Positions 1 through 7,525 of a stretch of DNA of 59,650 bases are shown here, piece by piece (position 1 is the stretch's first letter; each line of letters starts with the position of its first letter). The notes below the pieces were generated by a model. The model was not told the origin of the DNA and did not search any database. It saw nothing but the letters and a program-made list of their open reading frames with translations. The translations under genes were made by a program, and so were the position numbers. The stretch is from Planctomycetes bacterium UBA1146 (GTDB taxonomy: Bacteria > Planctomycetota > UBA8108 > UBA1146): assembly GCA_002311345.1 (NCBI GenBank), contig DCAA01000029.1:149818-209467 (forward strand). Reading direction: 5' to 3'.

Positions 1-818
1 ATTCAGATATAGATCCTATCGATGCCAATACCACCTGGGCGATCGGGGATGTCCACGGGTGCATCCACACTCTCGAGAGCATTCTAGAACAGATCGAATC
101 GATCGATTCCAGACCCCGTTATCTGTTCGTGGGAGACCTGGTTGGCAAGGGACCCTACAGCCTGGAAGTCTTGCAACTCGTTCACCAGTTCGGCGATCGA
201 TCGGAAGTGGTGCTGGGCAACCACGATCTGCATCTTCTGGCTGTCAGTCACAACGTCACCCAACCCCGCACTGGAGATCAACTGGACCCAGTACTTACCT
301 GTCTGGATTGGGACTGGAGAGGTTGGTTGGAATCACGCCCCCTGGTTCATGTTGCCCAACCCGACGGCGACCGACCCTGGATCATGACCCATGCAGGAAT
401 TCATCCACATTGGTCTGTCGAGGATACGATCGGTAATGGCGAGATTCTCTCCGATGCAATCCGGCACGGGCATTGGGATTGGTACAGAAACAAGTCAACA
501 CCGATCGGGTGGGCAGCCGAGATCCTGACGAGGATGCGGGCACTGAGTCCTGAAGGTGTTCCGCTCCTCGAATACACCGGAAAACTGGCCGGGATCCCTG
601 AACCAGATCGCGCATGGTTTGATTTTCCCGGCAAGTCGGGGCAATCCCATGACACCGTTTCAGGCCACTGGGCAACTCTGGGATATCACCAACGAGGCCC
701 TCATCACTGTATCGACGGAGGTTGTGTCTACGGTGGATCGTTGCTGGCACTGCGGCTCGAGGACAAGAAACTGTTGCAAGTTGCTCGATTCCCACAAGAC
801 GCTGCGGACCGTTCCTAG
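1..818 (+). CDS. apaH: Symmetrical Ap4A hydrolase ApaH, 5' end missing
   Basis: This enzyme cleaves diadenosine tetraphosphate symmetrically to two ADP. The reading frame (first full codon at base 3) is open at the left edge with no in-frame start before it, so the N-terminus lies outside the window. The metallophosphoesterase motifs run in order: GDVHGC, GDLVGKGP, GNHDLHLLAV and MTHAGIHPHW. The ApaH-specific later blocks LTRMRAL, GHWATLG and CIDGGCVYGG follow. About 271 residues are visible, close to the roughly 280 of the family, so little is missing. The stop TAG lies inside a CTAG palindrome that also supplies the stop of the convergent gene. Identity is secure; the true start is not visible. 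Confidence 0.93.
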   Translation, partial: SDIDPIDANTTWAIGDVHGCIHTLESILEQIESIDSRPRYLFVGDLVGKGPYSLEVLQLVHQFGDRSEVVLGNHDLHLLAVSHNVTQPRTGDQLDPVLTCLDWDWRGWLESRPLVHVAQPDGDRPWIMTHAGIHPHWSVEDTIGNGEILSDAIRHGHWDWYRNKSTPIGWAAEILTRMRALSPEGVPLLEYTGKLAGIPEPDRAWFDFPGKSGQSHDTVSGHWATLGYHQRGPHHCIDGGCVYGGSLLALRLEDKKLLQVARFPQDAADRS

Positions 819-1600
819 GCCTCTTCGATCAACTCGTCGATGATGTATGTGCCGCTGCGTTGGTCCTTGTGAATTTTGATCAGTTTGTTCTTTTCGGCGT
901 CTTCCAGAAGCCGCGAGAAGTGCGTGTAACCGTGGTATTCCTCGCTGAATGTCGGTTGCTTGCGCTTCATCGTCTGCTTGACCATCGAACCCCAGATCAA
1001 TTCGTAATTTTCTCGCTGGAGTGCTGCGATGGATTCGGTGAGCAACGAAAATGCTGCTTCTTGATTCTTGGTGAGTTTCGCAGCCGACTTCCTGGTAGTT
1101 TTCCGAACCCTCTTCTTTTTGGTGCGAACGAGGTCTTCGTAAAAGATGAACTCGTCGCAGTTGTCGATGAGGAGATTGCTGGAAGAATGCTTGACTCCGA
1201 TACCGATGATTTTTTTGTTGTTTGCTCGCAACTGGGAAACCAGAGGTGAGAAGTCGCTATCCCCCGAGATGAGAGCGAAAGTATCGACGTGCGCCTTCGT
1301 GTACGACAATTCCAGCGCGTCGACGACCATTTTGATGTCAGCGCTGTTCTTGCCTGACATCGCACGGCGTGGAATGTCTATCAACTCCACGGCACATTCA
1401 TGAAAAGGCCTCTTGTACTGAGGCCATGCGGTCCAATCTGCATAAGCTTTCTTGACGGTGATTTTTCCCTTCTCGACCAGTCGGTCGAGAATCTTGGAAA
1501 TATCGAGTTTTGCGATTTTGGCCTCTTTGACACCAATAGCGATGTTGTCGAGGTCCACGAAAACGGCGATCTGGTGCTCATGATCGACCTGCGAATCCAT
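815..1600 (-). CDS. NYN-domain (LabA/DUF88-like) protein with C-terminal OST-HTH-like region
   Basis: This is a predicted PIN-like nuclease of the NYN family, probably acting on RNA. Acidic residues typical of the fold are seen at VFVDLDN (D16, D18), near D94 in VVDALE, and at ISGDSDF (D114, D116). A basic linker (about residues 158-175) leads to a helical C-terminal segment of about 80 residues resembling the OST-HTH/LOTUS fold, which is known to bind RNA in other proteins. The ATG at 1600 is preceded by AGGGTG. The 3' end overlaps apaH by four bases with no terminator. Two perfect palindromes lie upstream of the start. The substrate is unknown. Confidence 0.85.
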   Translation of the reverse strand: MDSQVDHEHQIAVFVDLDNIAIGVKEAKIAKLDISKILDRLVEKGKITVKKAYADWTAWPQYKRPFHECAVELIDIPRRAMSGKNSADIKMVVDALELSYTKAHVDTFALISGDSDFSPLVSQLRANNKKIIGIGVKHSSSNLLIDNCDEFIFYEDLVRTKKKRVRKTTRKSAAKLTKNQEAAFSLLTESIAALQRENYELIWGSMVKQTMKRKQPTFSEEYHGYTHFSRLLEDAEKNKLIKIHKDQRSGTYIIDELIEEA

Positions 1601-1638
1601 TCTGTCACCCTTCGATATGGGGTACTGGCTTTACCTGG

Positions 1639-1656
1639 AAACCGTGATCACGGTTT
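1639..1656. promoter_or_regulatory. Perfect 18-bp palindrome upstream of the NYN gene
   Basis: AAACCGTGA is followed directly by its exact reverse complement TCACGGTTT, 38 bases upstream of the NYN start codon and in non-coding DNA. A perfect palindrome without spacer suits a dimeric DNA-binding protein better than an RNA hairpin. No regulator can be assigned. Confidence 0.4.
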
Positions 1657-1736
1657 TCGGCAGCCAGTTCTACTGAAAAATGCGACCGGGATATTGCCCA
1701 TTGCATAAACAAAGGCAAGTTCGGTGCGCTTGTTGA

Positions 1737-1752
1737 GGATCCGATCGGATCC
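1737..1752. repeat. Perfect 16-bp palindrome in the 1601-1850 gap
   Basis: GGATCCGA is followed by its exact reverse complement, giving a spacerless 16-bp palindrome containing GATC three times. It lies 136 bases upstream of the NYN start. It may be a second operator-like site or a by-product of the strong local enrichment in GATC. Confidence 0.3.
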
Positions 1753-1850
1753 CATTGAGAAGTTCCTCCTATGGAGAAACGCGGCGTTGACATGATGGCA
1801 CGGGCAGTTGACGAAATTCAACCCCACTGGCGATACTGCTCCCATATAGT

Positions 1851-3158
1851 TCAAGGATAGCACGGGAATCCCGATTCTGGGTACAGATCAGGCCCCAGGT
1901 CGGGATAAGGAGCCTCTGGCGCGGGGCCACCTGCCAACACGTAAGCAAGGATCCGGATCGGGTCAGACAGGTTCAGACGGCCATCGTCGTCGACATCGAG
2001 CGCCTCCAGACAGGTGGTCGTGCCTCCCCCGAACAGGATGACCAGCGTGGTTATCGCATCGGTGAAATCGACCACCCCGTCGAGATTCGCGTCACCACGG
2101 ACAAATATCTGCGGTGAAGAGTCCGGATCGAACGGATTGAAACCCAGTTGGGCTTCGACAGCGTTCTCCACGGAGTCGCCATCGTGGTCTCCCTCGGGAT
2201 CGACGATGAGAATGCGCTGGAGACCGTTGAGGTCACCGGTACCGACTGGGTACATGGCGCCAACTTGTTGCTCGATCTGACCGTCAGCACCGATTCGGAC
2301 GATCGCACTTCCGTTTCGACACAGGACCGAGACACTTCCGTCGCCATTGCCACAGATTCCAAGTGGTCGTGCGGGTACATCGATGATGTTCTCGATCCCC
2401 TGCTGGCCGACCACGACCACCTGATGACTGTTCTGGCAGGTGAACCAGGCTCTCCCCATCAAATCGGTTGTCACCGATATCGGGAACACTCCAGCCAACC
2501 CTGTCCATGTCGTGACTCCGCTGGAATCGAGTTTTCGCAATCCGTCTTTTTCAGCGAGCCAGAGGCCGCCATCTCTGGCAGCGCAGATGCCGGTAGGGAA
2601 GAAACCAACAGAAATCTCCTGGAGCAATTCACCATCCGGCGAGAGTACCTGCACCAGATTTGCATAGGAGCAACTGACGCAGATCCGCCCCCCGGTATCG
2701 ATGGTAATCCCGTAAGGCACTGCACCGACCGGGTGACTGTTGACGATTCCAGCACCCGATTGGATGACGATGACATCGTCCATGCCTGGTCTGGTCCCCC
2801 AGGCTCTTCCCAGGGAATCGACGACCAGCGCCTGAACCCCCACCACCGTATCGATGGACTGCAGGATGGAGCCATCGGCGTCAACGTGAAGAACCAGGTT
2901 TTGACCATCGAGTGCAATCCAACCTCCACCACTGGCAGTACGAGCCAGGCAGCGAATATCAACAGATAGATCGGCAAGTGGCTGCGGGTCTGAACTGGAG
3001 TAACTCCAGAGACCCTGTTGATCTCCGAACCACGTTTCCTGCGCAGCAACAAGCACAGGAAAGAGAATCAAGAAAAACAGCATCGAAACGAAGATGGCTC
3101 TTGCTTGGATCATCAAAAGGATTCCCCGTTCAAGTTGGAGTTGACGCGATTCATTCAT
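1851..3158 (-). CDS. Secreted beta-propeller-like protein with C-terminal dockerin-type repeats
   Basis: The N-terminus carries a signal peptide (hydrophobic FVSMLFFLILFPVLVAA, then QETWF). The middle holds repeated short beta-propeller-like blades of NHL/Vgb style (for example VDSLGRAWGTR, GLWLAEKDGLRKL, LMGRAWFTC). The last 90 residues contain two Ca-binding-type loops, DANLDGVVDFTDAI and DVDDDGRLNLSDPI, and a GGPAP...PYPDLGPD tail. The ATG at 3158 overlaps the upstream stop in an ATGAATGA junction. An alternative ATG at 3113 would give a shorter signal peptide. It is the second gene behind the cobalamin riboswitch. It is presumably exported and surface-associated; the ligand is unknown, and B12 binding is inferred from context only. 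Confidence 0.8.
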   Translation of the reverse strand: MNESRQLQLERGILLMIQARAIFVSMLFFLILFPVLVAAQETWFGDQQGLWSYSSSDPQPLADLSVDIRCLARTASGGGWIALDGQNLVLHVDADGSILQSIDTVVGVQALVVDSLGRAWGTRPGMDDVIVIQSGAGIVNSHPVGAVPYGITIDTGGRICVSCSYANLVQVLSPDGELLQEISVGFFPTGICAARDGGLWLAEKDGLRKLDSSGVTTWTGLAGVFPISVTTDLMGRAWFTCQNSHQVVVVGQQGIENIIDVPARPLGICGNGDGSVSVLCRNGSAIVRIGADGQIEQQVGAMYPVGTGDLNGLQRILIVDPEGDHDGDSVENAVEAQLGFNPFDPDSSPQIFVRGDANLDGVVDFTDAITTLVILFGGGTTTCLEALDVDDDGRLNLSDPIRILAYVLAGGPAPEAPYPDLGPDLYPESGFPCYP

Positions 3159-4533
3159 CGGCTCGCCAGCAATCCAGGGCGTCGTCAGTCATATCAATCC
3201 CGACGACGGGAAAAGGATACGCCGGAGCGGGCCCACCCGAGAAGAGATAAGTGAGCAATTGCACCGGATCACCGATGTCGAGCACACCGTCATCACTGAT
3301 ATCACCTGCATCCAGGCAGGAAATTTCTAATCCGAAAAAAAGATATGACAAGAGAGCGATGGGGTCGGCGAGATCGATGATCTGGTCGAAATGGACGTCG
3401 CCACGCAGAAATGAACCTGACCCGGCATGGACGGAGATCACCTCTGCACCTTGCTGGCAGGTGAAAATACGTCCACCAGCTACGGCAATCCGATTGGGCA
3501 GATTTCCTCCTTCGAAGGTCTGCAGCAATTCTCCGCTGACGAGGTCGATTCTCGAAAGCCGGTTCGAGAAGAACTCGGATACGATGAACGAATAATCGGT
3601 GTCGACGACGACCGAGGTCTGAACTGTATCTCCGCCCGGGATCGCATAGATGGAATCGATAGACCGGGTCGAGAGGTCGACACGATAAACATCTGAACTT
3701 CCGCCGAAAATTGTCACGAGGGCGGTTCCATCACCGACGATTTCGAGATCGCTGGGAGCGGGGAAATCGCTGGTATCCACGTCCAGCTGCAGTTCTGACA
3801 GCACTTCACCACTTTGAGGGTCGATCCAGTACAAAACCGGTGCAGCGGTGAAGTCATCTCCTGGAAATCCAACCGGGACGAGCAAGGTATCGTCCTCGAG
3901 ATATGCGATGGCGGAGATTCCGCCGGAGATCGAGTAATGGTGCAGGATCTGGTGGGACACAGGATCGATGGAAACGAGATTCTCGTCGGAACCATCAAAA
4001 GAACCTCCATTGGAGGCGACATAGATCTCGCCATCGGGTCCGAGTTCAAGCCCGGAAGGAAAGGAAATGGGCGCGCCTGTACTGTCGCAGAGGGGAATGG
4101 ATTCGGACGACCCATCGTCGAGATCGATTCGGAAAAGTAGACTGGCCGTAGAACAGGTCACCCACAGATCACCATGAGCCAGGATCATCTCGGTCGGAAA
4201 GTACCCGACGGTAAAAACACGGAGCACATTCAGGGTTCTGGCATCGAACTCGATCACCTTGTTGTTGCTAAATTTCTCGGCAGGATCACCAAAGGGGGCC
4301 ACATCTCCGCAGATCGTCGCGTAGCCGAGCATCGTCACCTCATCGATGATGACCGAGTAAGGGTGCGAGTCGACCAGTGAACCAGCAATGGCTGTATCGA
4401 TGGCTGCGACCGGGGATTGTGCCAGGTTCACCGAGGGTGACAGCAACAGCCAGACGAACAACACAGAGCACCTCGACAGCCAGCGAACTCGAGTTGCCGG
4501 GGCCAGAAAGCGCTGATTGAGTCGAGGCAGCAC
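3151..4533 (-). CDS. Riboswitch-controlled secreted YncE/YVTN-like beta-propeller with dockerin-type repeats
   Basis: The start is a GTG at 4533 preceded by AGAGGAG at four to five bases. Residues 1-39 form a signal peptide ending VNLAQ. Longer readings of this frame run into the riboswitch and are not real. Propeller blades with the YncE-like pattern follow: FTVGYFPTEMILAHGDLWVT, LELGPDGEIYVAS, VVDTDYSFIVSEF and NLPNRIAVAGG. The C-terminus has paired loops (DVHFDQIIDLADPI and DISDDGVLDIGDPV) and a GGPAPAYPFP tail. The only regulator seen is the cobalamin riboswitch in its leader, so a role in corrinoid capture at the cell surface is a reasonable inference. BtuG of Bacteroidetes is a B12-binding propeller regulated in this way. 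No TonB receptor or ABC transporter is adjacent. Confidence 0.82.
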   Translation of the reverse strand: MLPRLNQRFLAPATRVRWLSRCSVLFVWLLLSPSVNLAQSPVAAIDTAIAGSLVDSHPYSVIIDEVTMLGYATICGDVAPFGDPAEKFSNNKVIEFDARTLNVLRVFTVGYFPTEMILAHGDLWVTCSTASLLFRIDLDDGSSESIPLCDSTGAPISFPSGLELGPDGEIYVASNGGSFDGSDENLVSIDPVSHQILHHYSISGGISAIAYLEDDTLLVPVGFPGDDFTAAPVLYWIDPQSGEVLSELQLDVDTSDFPAPSDLEIVGDGTALVTIFGGSSDVYRVDLSTRSIDSIYAIPGGDTVQTSVVVDTDYSFIVSEFFSNRLSRIDLVSGELLQTFEGGNLPNRIAVAGGRIFTCQQGAEVISVHAGSGSFLRGDVHFDQIIDLADPIALLSYLFFGLEISCLDAGDISDDGVLDIGDPVQLLTYLFSGGPAPAYPFPVVGIDMTDDALDCWRADE

Positions 4534-4558
4534 GGGTCTCCTCTGCTCGGAGCGAAAC

Positions 4559-4575
4559 GGTTCCTGCGAGGAACC
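4559..4575 (-). promoter_or_regulatory. Hairpin between riboswitch and ribosome binding site
   Basis: In the transcript GGTTCCT pairs with AGGAACC across a three-base loop, directly after the aptamer. No U-run follows, so it is not a classical terminator. It is likely part of the expression platform, about 25 bases upstream of the GTG start. The CTCCT inside the B12 box is complementary to the AGGAG of the Shine-Dalgarno sequence, which hints at translational control. Confidence 0.5.
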
Positions 4576-4576
4576 T

Positions 4577-4757
4577 GGCTGGCAGGAGGTCTTCTGGCTC
4601 CCGGATCTCTCTCGCCCTGCGCCTTCCCACAGAAAACTGTAGTGACTTCCAGAATGATCTGGATTGCAGGGTTCGTCCCCGGTTACAGCGGCGGCACCGC
4701 GGTGGAATTTAACCACACTTCCGACCCGGTCCTCCCGGGTCATTCCTGCCGCTGCGA
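4577..4757 (-). promoter_or_regulatory. Cobalamin (B12) riboswitch
   Basis: On the minus strand the aptamer core elements appear in the right order and spacing. A 5' arm GGCAGGA is followed by a GACCCGG/CCGGGTC hairpin. Next come GGTTAAATTCCACC, GCCGCCGCTGTAACCGGGGA, the GTCACTA element, GGGAAGGCGCAGGG, and the B12 box AGCCAGAAGACCTCCTGCC. The box end pairs back with the 5' arm to close P1. It leads the beta-propeller/dockerin pair at 4533-1851. The 351-base gap 4534-4884 holds this element, its expression platform, and about 125 bases of leader shared with divergent holA. Confidence 0.93.
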
Positions 4758-4884
4758 GACTCGCACAGCCCTCAGAAACCGTCAAGTACATCGATGGCAG
4801 ATGCCAATTGATGGGGTGCCAGATGACAAGTTCGGCGCCATCGGCCACATTGAAATGTGCTGCTGTTGGCATGAAGATATCCAC

Positions 4885-6006
4885 ATGACTTCGATTCCTT
4901 CTCGCAAACAGACTTCCGATCGCAAGATCACCGTGGCTGCTCTTGGCTCACGCTTGAAGGCAGGAGTTCCAGCAGTGATCGCCATCGTCGGCAAGGAGGA
5001 GTTGTTACGCAGAGAAGCGGTCGAAACTCTGCTCGATTGCTTTCCCGGTGGAGACCCAGGTCCCGATGGCGTGGTGAGGATTCACGGAGACAAGGTTCCC
5101 GACGAACATCAGTTGAGATCTTTCTTCGACGAAATTCGAACCCCGAACCTGTTCGGTGCCGGTCCGGTCGTCATCCTCTCCGAGGCCCAGAACTGGTTGA
5201 AGGTGGATCCCGATTCCTGGTGTGAATTGATCTCTGCACCGATGCCGGGCTCTATGTTGATCCTCACGCTCAATAGTCTCGATGGCCGCAGCAAGGTTTC
5301 CAAAAAGATTATCGCCCACGGTCTCCATGTTTGCGCAGATAGACCGTTCCACCGCCCCCCACCATGGCAACCCGATGCACGTCCCTGGGAACATGAGATG
5401 AACTCCTGGGTGGTGAATCGATTCCGCAAAAAGAAACTCGAAGCAACGCCCCAGGTGGGACAACTGTTGATCGATCGAGTCGGGCCTCAGATGGATCAAC
5501 TAGCAGCGACGATAGAGAAGATTTCCACCATCTGCGATTCTCGCGACATCACCCGGATCGAAGATGAGATCATCATCGAAAATTCCGCCCCCGGTGGCGA
5601 CGGATCGACCTTTGAACTGGTCGATTCCTGGTTCGAGAAAGACAGGGCCAGGGCACTGGAGGTGCTGTGGGATATCCTCGAGAGAGGGTCTCTCGACGAA
5701 AAGGATCAACGGGTCAAGAATCCCCAGAGACTGCTGCTCCAGTTCATGGCTCTGGCACTCAAGAGAGCCCGTGAAATTCGCGCTGTTCACTCCATCGTTG
5801 CCAGGGGAGGCGGTCAAAAAGAGGTGATGGAACAAGCCGGGATCGCTCGCCCGTTCCTGCCAAGGATTCGTAAGCAATATAGAAGTTGTGATCCGGAGCG
5901 GACCCGGCGAGTCATCGAGACCCTCATAGAGATGGACTGGCAACTGAAGACCGGTGCTGGCCCCCGGCCCGAGGAGTTGATCGAGCGAGCCCTCATGAGC
6001 GTCTAG
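4885..6006 (+). CDS. holA: DNA polymerase III subunit delta
   Basis: This is the clamp-loader subunit that opens the beta sliding clamp. The 373 residues match the family length (about 340). IAIVGKEELLRREAVETLL is the delta N-terminal block, FGAGPVVILSEAQNW the strand following the degenerate nucleotide site, and STFELVDSWFEKDRARALEVL with NPQRLLLQFMALALKRAREI the typical C-terminal helical domain. The ATG at 4885 was chosen because the upstream in-frame region is the antisense of the riboswitch. No strong Shine-Dalgarno is visible. It diverges from the riboswitch operon, and its stop lies 11 bases from the convergent pseudopilin gene with no terminator between. Confidence 0.9.
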   Translation: MTSIPSRKQTSDRKITVAALGSRLKAGVPAVIAIVGKEELLRREAVETLLDCFPGGDPGPDGVVRIHGDKVPDEHQLRSFFDEIRTPNLFGAGPVVILSEAQNWLKVDPDSWCELISAPMPGSMLILTLNSLDGRSKVSKKIIAHGLHVCADRPFHRPPPWQPDARPWEHEMNSWVVNRFRKKKLEATPQVGQLLIDRVGPQMDQLAATIEKISTICDSRDITRIEDEIIIENSAPGGDGSTFELVDSWFEKDRARALEVLWDILERGSLDEKDQRVKNPQRLLLQFMALALKRAREIRAVHSIVARGGGQKEVMEQAGIARPFLPRIRKQYRSCDPERTRRVIETLIEMDWQLKTGAGPRPEELIERALMSV

Positions 6007-6017
6007 TCACGGACAGA

Positions 6018-6446
6018 TTACTGCTCTGTGGGCAACCGCACGCTGCGGGTCCTGGCCAGGATCTGGTGGAACACCTCTTCCGCGTCCACCCCCCGTGAAA
6101 TCCACTGTACATGGACCTCGACCAGCAACTCATCGATGTACTGCTCCTTGGGTATCGCCCCATATCGAACCTCGACATTGACGCCGGGCCAGCGATCGAG
6201 AGTGCTTCGCCAGGGTGGTCGAGCGACCAGATCGGTGACGGTAGCTCCATCACGAAAAGCCCCTTCGAGGGCCGCGAATACCTGTTCAGAAACCTCGATG
6301 GCACGAACACGATCAATCGCTCGCTTGTGAGCGGCGGTTCCGGCCGTAAAAAGGGAAATCGCGACGGTCACTCCAACTGTCAGAATCCCCAGCGCGATGA
6401 CCACCTCGAGCAAGGTGAAACCGGCTTCTTTAACGATCCGATTCAT
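6018..6446 (-). CDS. GspI-like minor pseudopilin
   Basis: This is a 142-aa class III-signal pseudopilin. A short basic leader ends at G before FTLLEVVIALGILTVGV, the N-methylation/transmembrane motif (cleavage G|F, E+5). The helical stalk and beta-rich C-terminus fit GspI size. It is the last gene of the secretion operon. Its ATG overlaps the stop of the GspJ-like gene as ATGA, so translation is probably coupled. It probably belongs to the pseudopilus tip (I-J-K complex), as judged from family and order. Confidence 0.8.
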   Translation of the reverse strand: MNRIVKEAGFTLLEVVIALGILTVGVTVAISLFTAGTAAHKRAIDRVRAIEVSEQVFAALEGAFRDGATVTDLVARPPWRSTLDRWPGVNVEVRYGAIPKEQYIDELLVEVHVQWISRGVDAEEVFHQILARTRSVRLPTEQ

Positions 6447-7525
6447 GGCCTGCCCCTGGCATCACGTCTGCCCGGAACGCGGACCGTTCGATGGAAAGTG
6501 GTTCCATGAACCACAGGCTGATTTCGTTGGTGAACACCGGCACTGGTGCCACGAACTCCTCGAATGCAATTTGTGAATTCTCGATCGACAATTTTGCCGA
6601 CCTGGATCCACTCATCATCGATTCGAATGAACGAATCGGCCCCAGTTGGATACTGGGCGGTAGAGTCGACAGTGATGGTGGTCTGCGAATCATCGATATC
6701 GTTGCTCAGCCGACCGAGTGGCAATGATCTGGAGGGCCGCAGGACCAGTACGATTGCGACGGTATCAGGAAAGATGTCGTCGATGTAATCGTCGCGACTG
6801 CCGGGATCCCACTGGAATCCAGACGCCCTCATGGCAGGGAGAATTGCTCGAGTAGAATCCCACATCGAAACGGGATCCTGCATCACCCCATCGAGCCAGC
6901 GCCTGCGATCCCCGCCCCAGAAAGAGAAAGCCAGGTAGAGGATGCCATCGGCAATTGGCCGGCAGCGCGCAGGAGCCCCGTCGACGTCGGGGGCCAGGTT
7001 GATCTCGTCGAAGAGCGAACCGTTGCCCCCGATGGGGCTCTTGAAACCTCTCCAGAGCGTCTCTGATCCACTCTGTGGACCCAACTGGTAGGCAACCTCA
7101 GCCAGCCCTCCCGGTGCCCTCAAGATCCCTAGCCGAGCCTCCATCGCGTCGTTCCGGTAATCGATGTCGGCCATCCCGCCGGTCAGAGAACCGGCGATTC
7201 TGGAAACGGGATTGCGGGTCTCGTCATCGAGCGCTCTGACGAGCCTCAACCTGGAGCGACCGAAGGAATCTCGATCGCACAGAAACAGCACCTCGACCAG
7301 TCCTCCCCCGGGTCCTGGATTTGATAGCGAAAAGAGCGACCGAATATCCTCGGAGATCGGATCGAGAATGGCACCGGCTCGTTCATATCCTTCTCGACGA
7401 GCTTCTCCGATCTGCCAGGTGGAGATTCCATCGCGAAGGAACATGACGAGACTGCTTCCCAGCATCACGAAGATGCCGAGGGCAACAAGAATCTCGATCA
7501 GAGTCATTCCCTGTTCCCTCTGCAT
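6443..7525 (-). CDS. GspJ-like minor pseudopilin
   Basis: The ATG at 7525 forms a TGATG junction with the GspK-like gene and has GAGGAG upstream. The leader REQG is followed by MTLIEILVALGIFVMLGSS, a prepilin cleavage and membrane motif. The 360 residues exceed usual GspJ (about 200). The extra mid-to-C-terminal part includes a stretch reading DDSQTTITVDSTAQYPTGAD that resembles phage-tail or matrix-type beta segments; similar text occurs in the GspK-like neighbour. It is predicted to sit in the pseudopilus tip with the flanking I- and K-type proteins. Confidence 0.75.
   Translation of the reverse strand: MQREQGMTLIEILVALGIFVMLGSSLVMFLRDGISTWQIGEARREGYERAGAILDPISEDIRSLFSLSNPGPGGGLVEVLFLCDRDSFGRSRLRLVRALDDETRNPVSRIAGSLTGGMADIDYRNDAMEARLGILRAPGGLAEVAYQLGPQSGSETLWRGFKSPIGGNGSLFDEINLAPDVDGAPARCRPIADGILYLAFSFWGGDRRRWLDGVMQDPVSMWDSTRAILPAMRASGFQWDPGSRDDYIDDIFPDTVAIVLVLRPSRSLPLGRLSNDIDDSQTTITVDSTAQYPTGADSFIRIDDEWIQVGKIVDREFTNCIRGVRGTSAGVHQRNQPVVHGTTFHRTVRVPGRRDARGRP

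Noticed and set aside
1796..1811. TGGCACG with TTGAC, sigma54-like
   Set aside because: The -12 element is TTGAC rather than TTGC, and it points away from any gene start on that strand.
2148..2969. 273-codon open frame on the plus strand
   Set aside because: It is antisense to a propeller protein with signal peptide and dockerin loops; the translation shows no domain.
4534..4884. N-terminal extension of the propeller gene to an upstream ATG at 4884
   Set aside because: The extension would translate the cobalamin riboswitch; the GTG at 4533 has a Shine-Dalgarno and a proper signal peptide.
4642..4884. N-terminal extension of holA
   Set aside because: It overlaps the antisense of the riboswitch and has no similarity to delta subunits.
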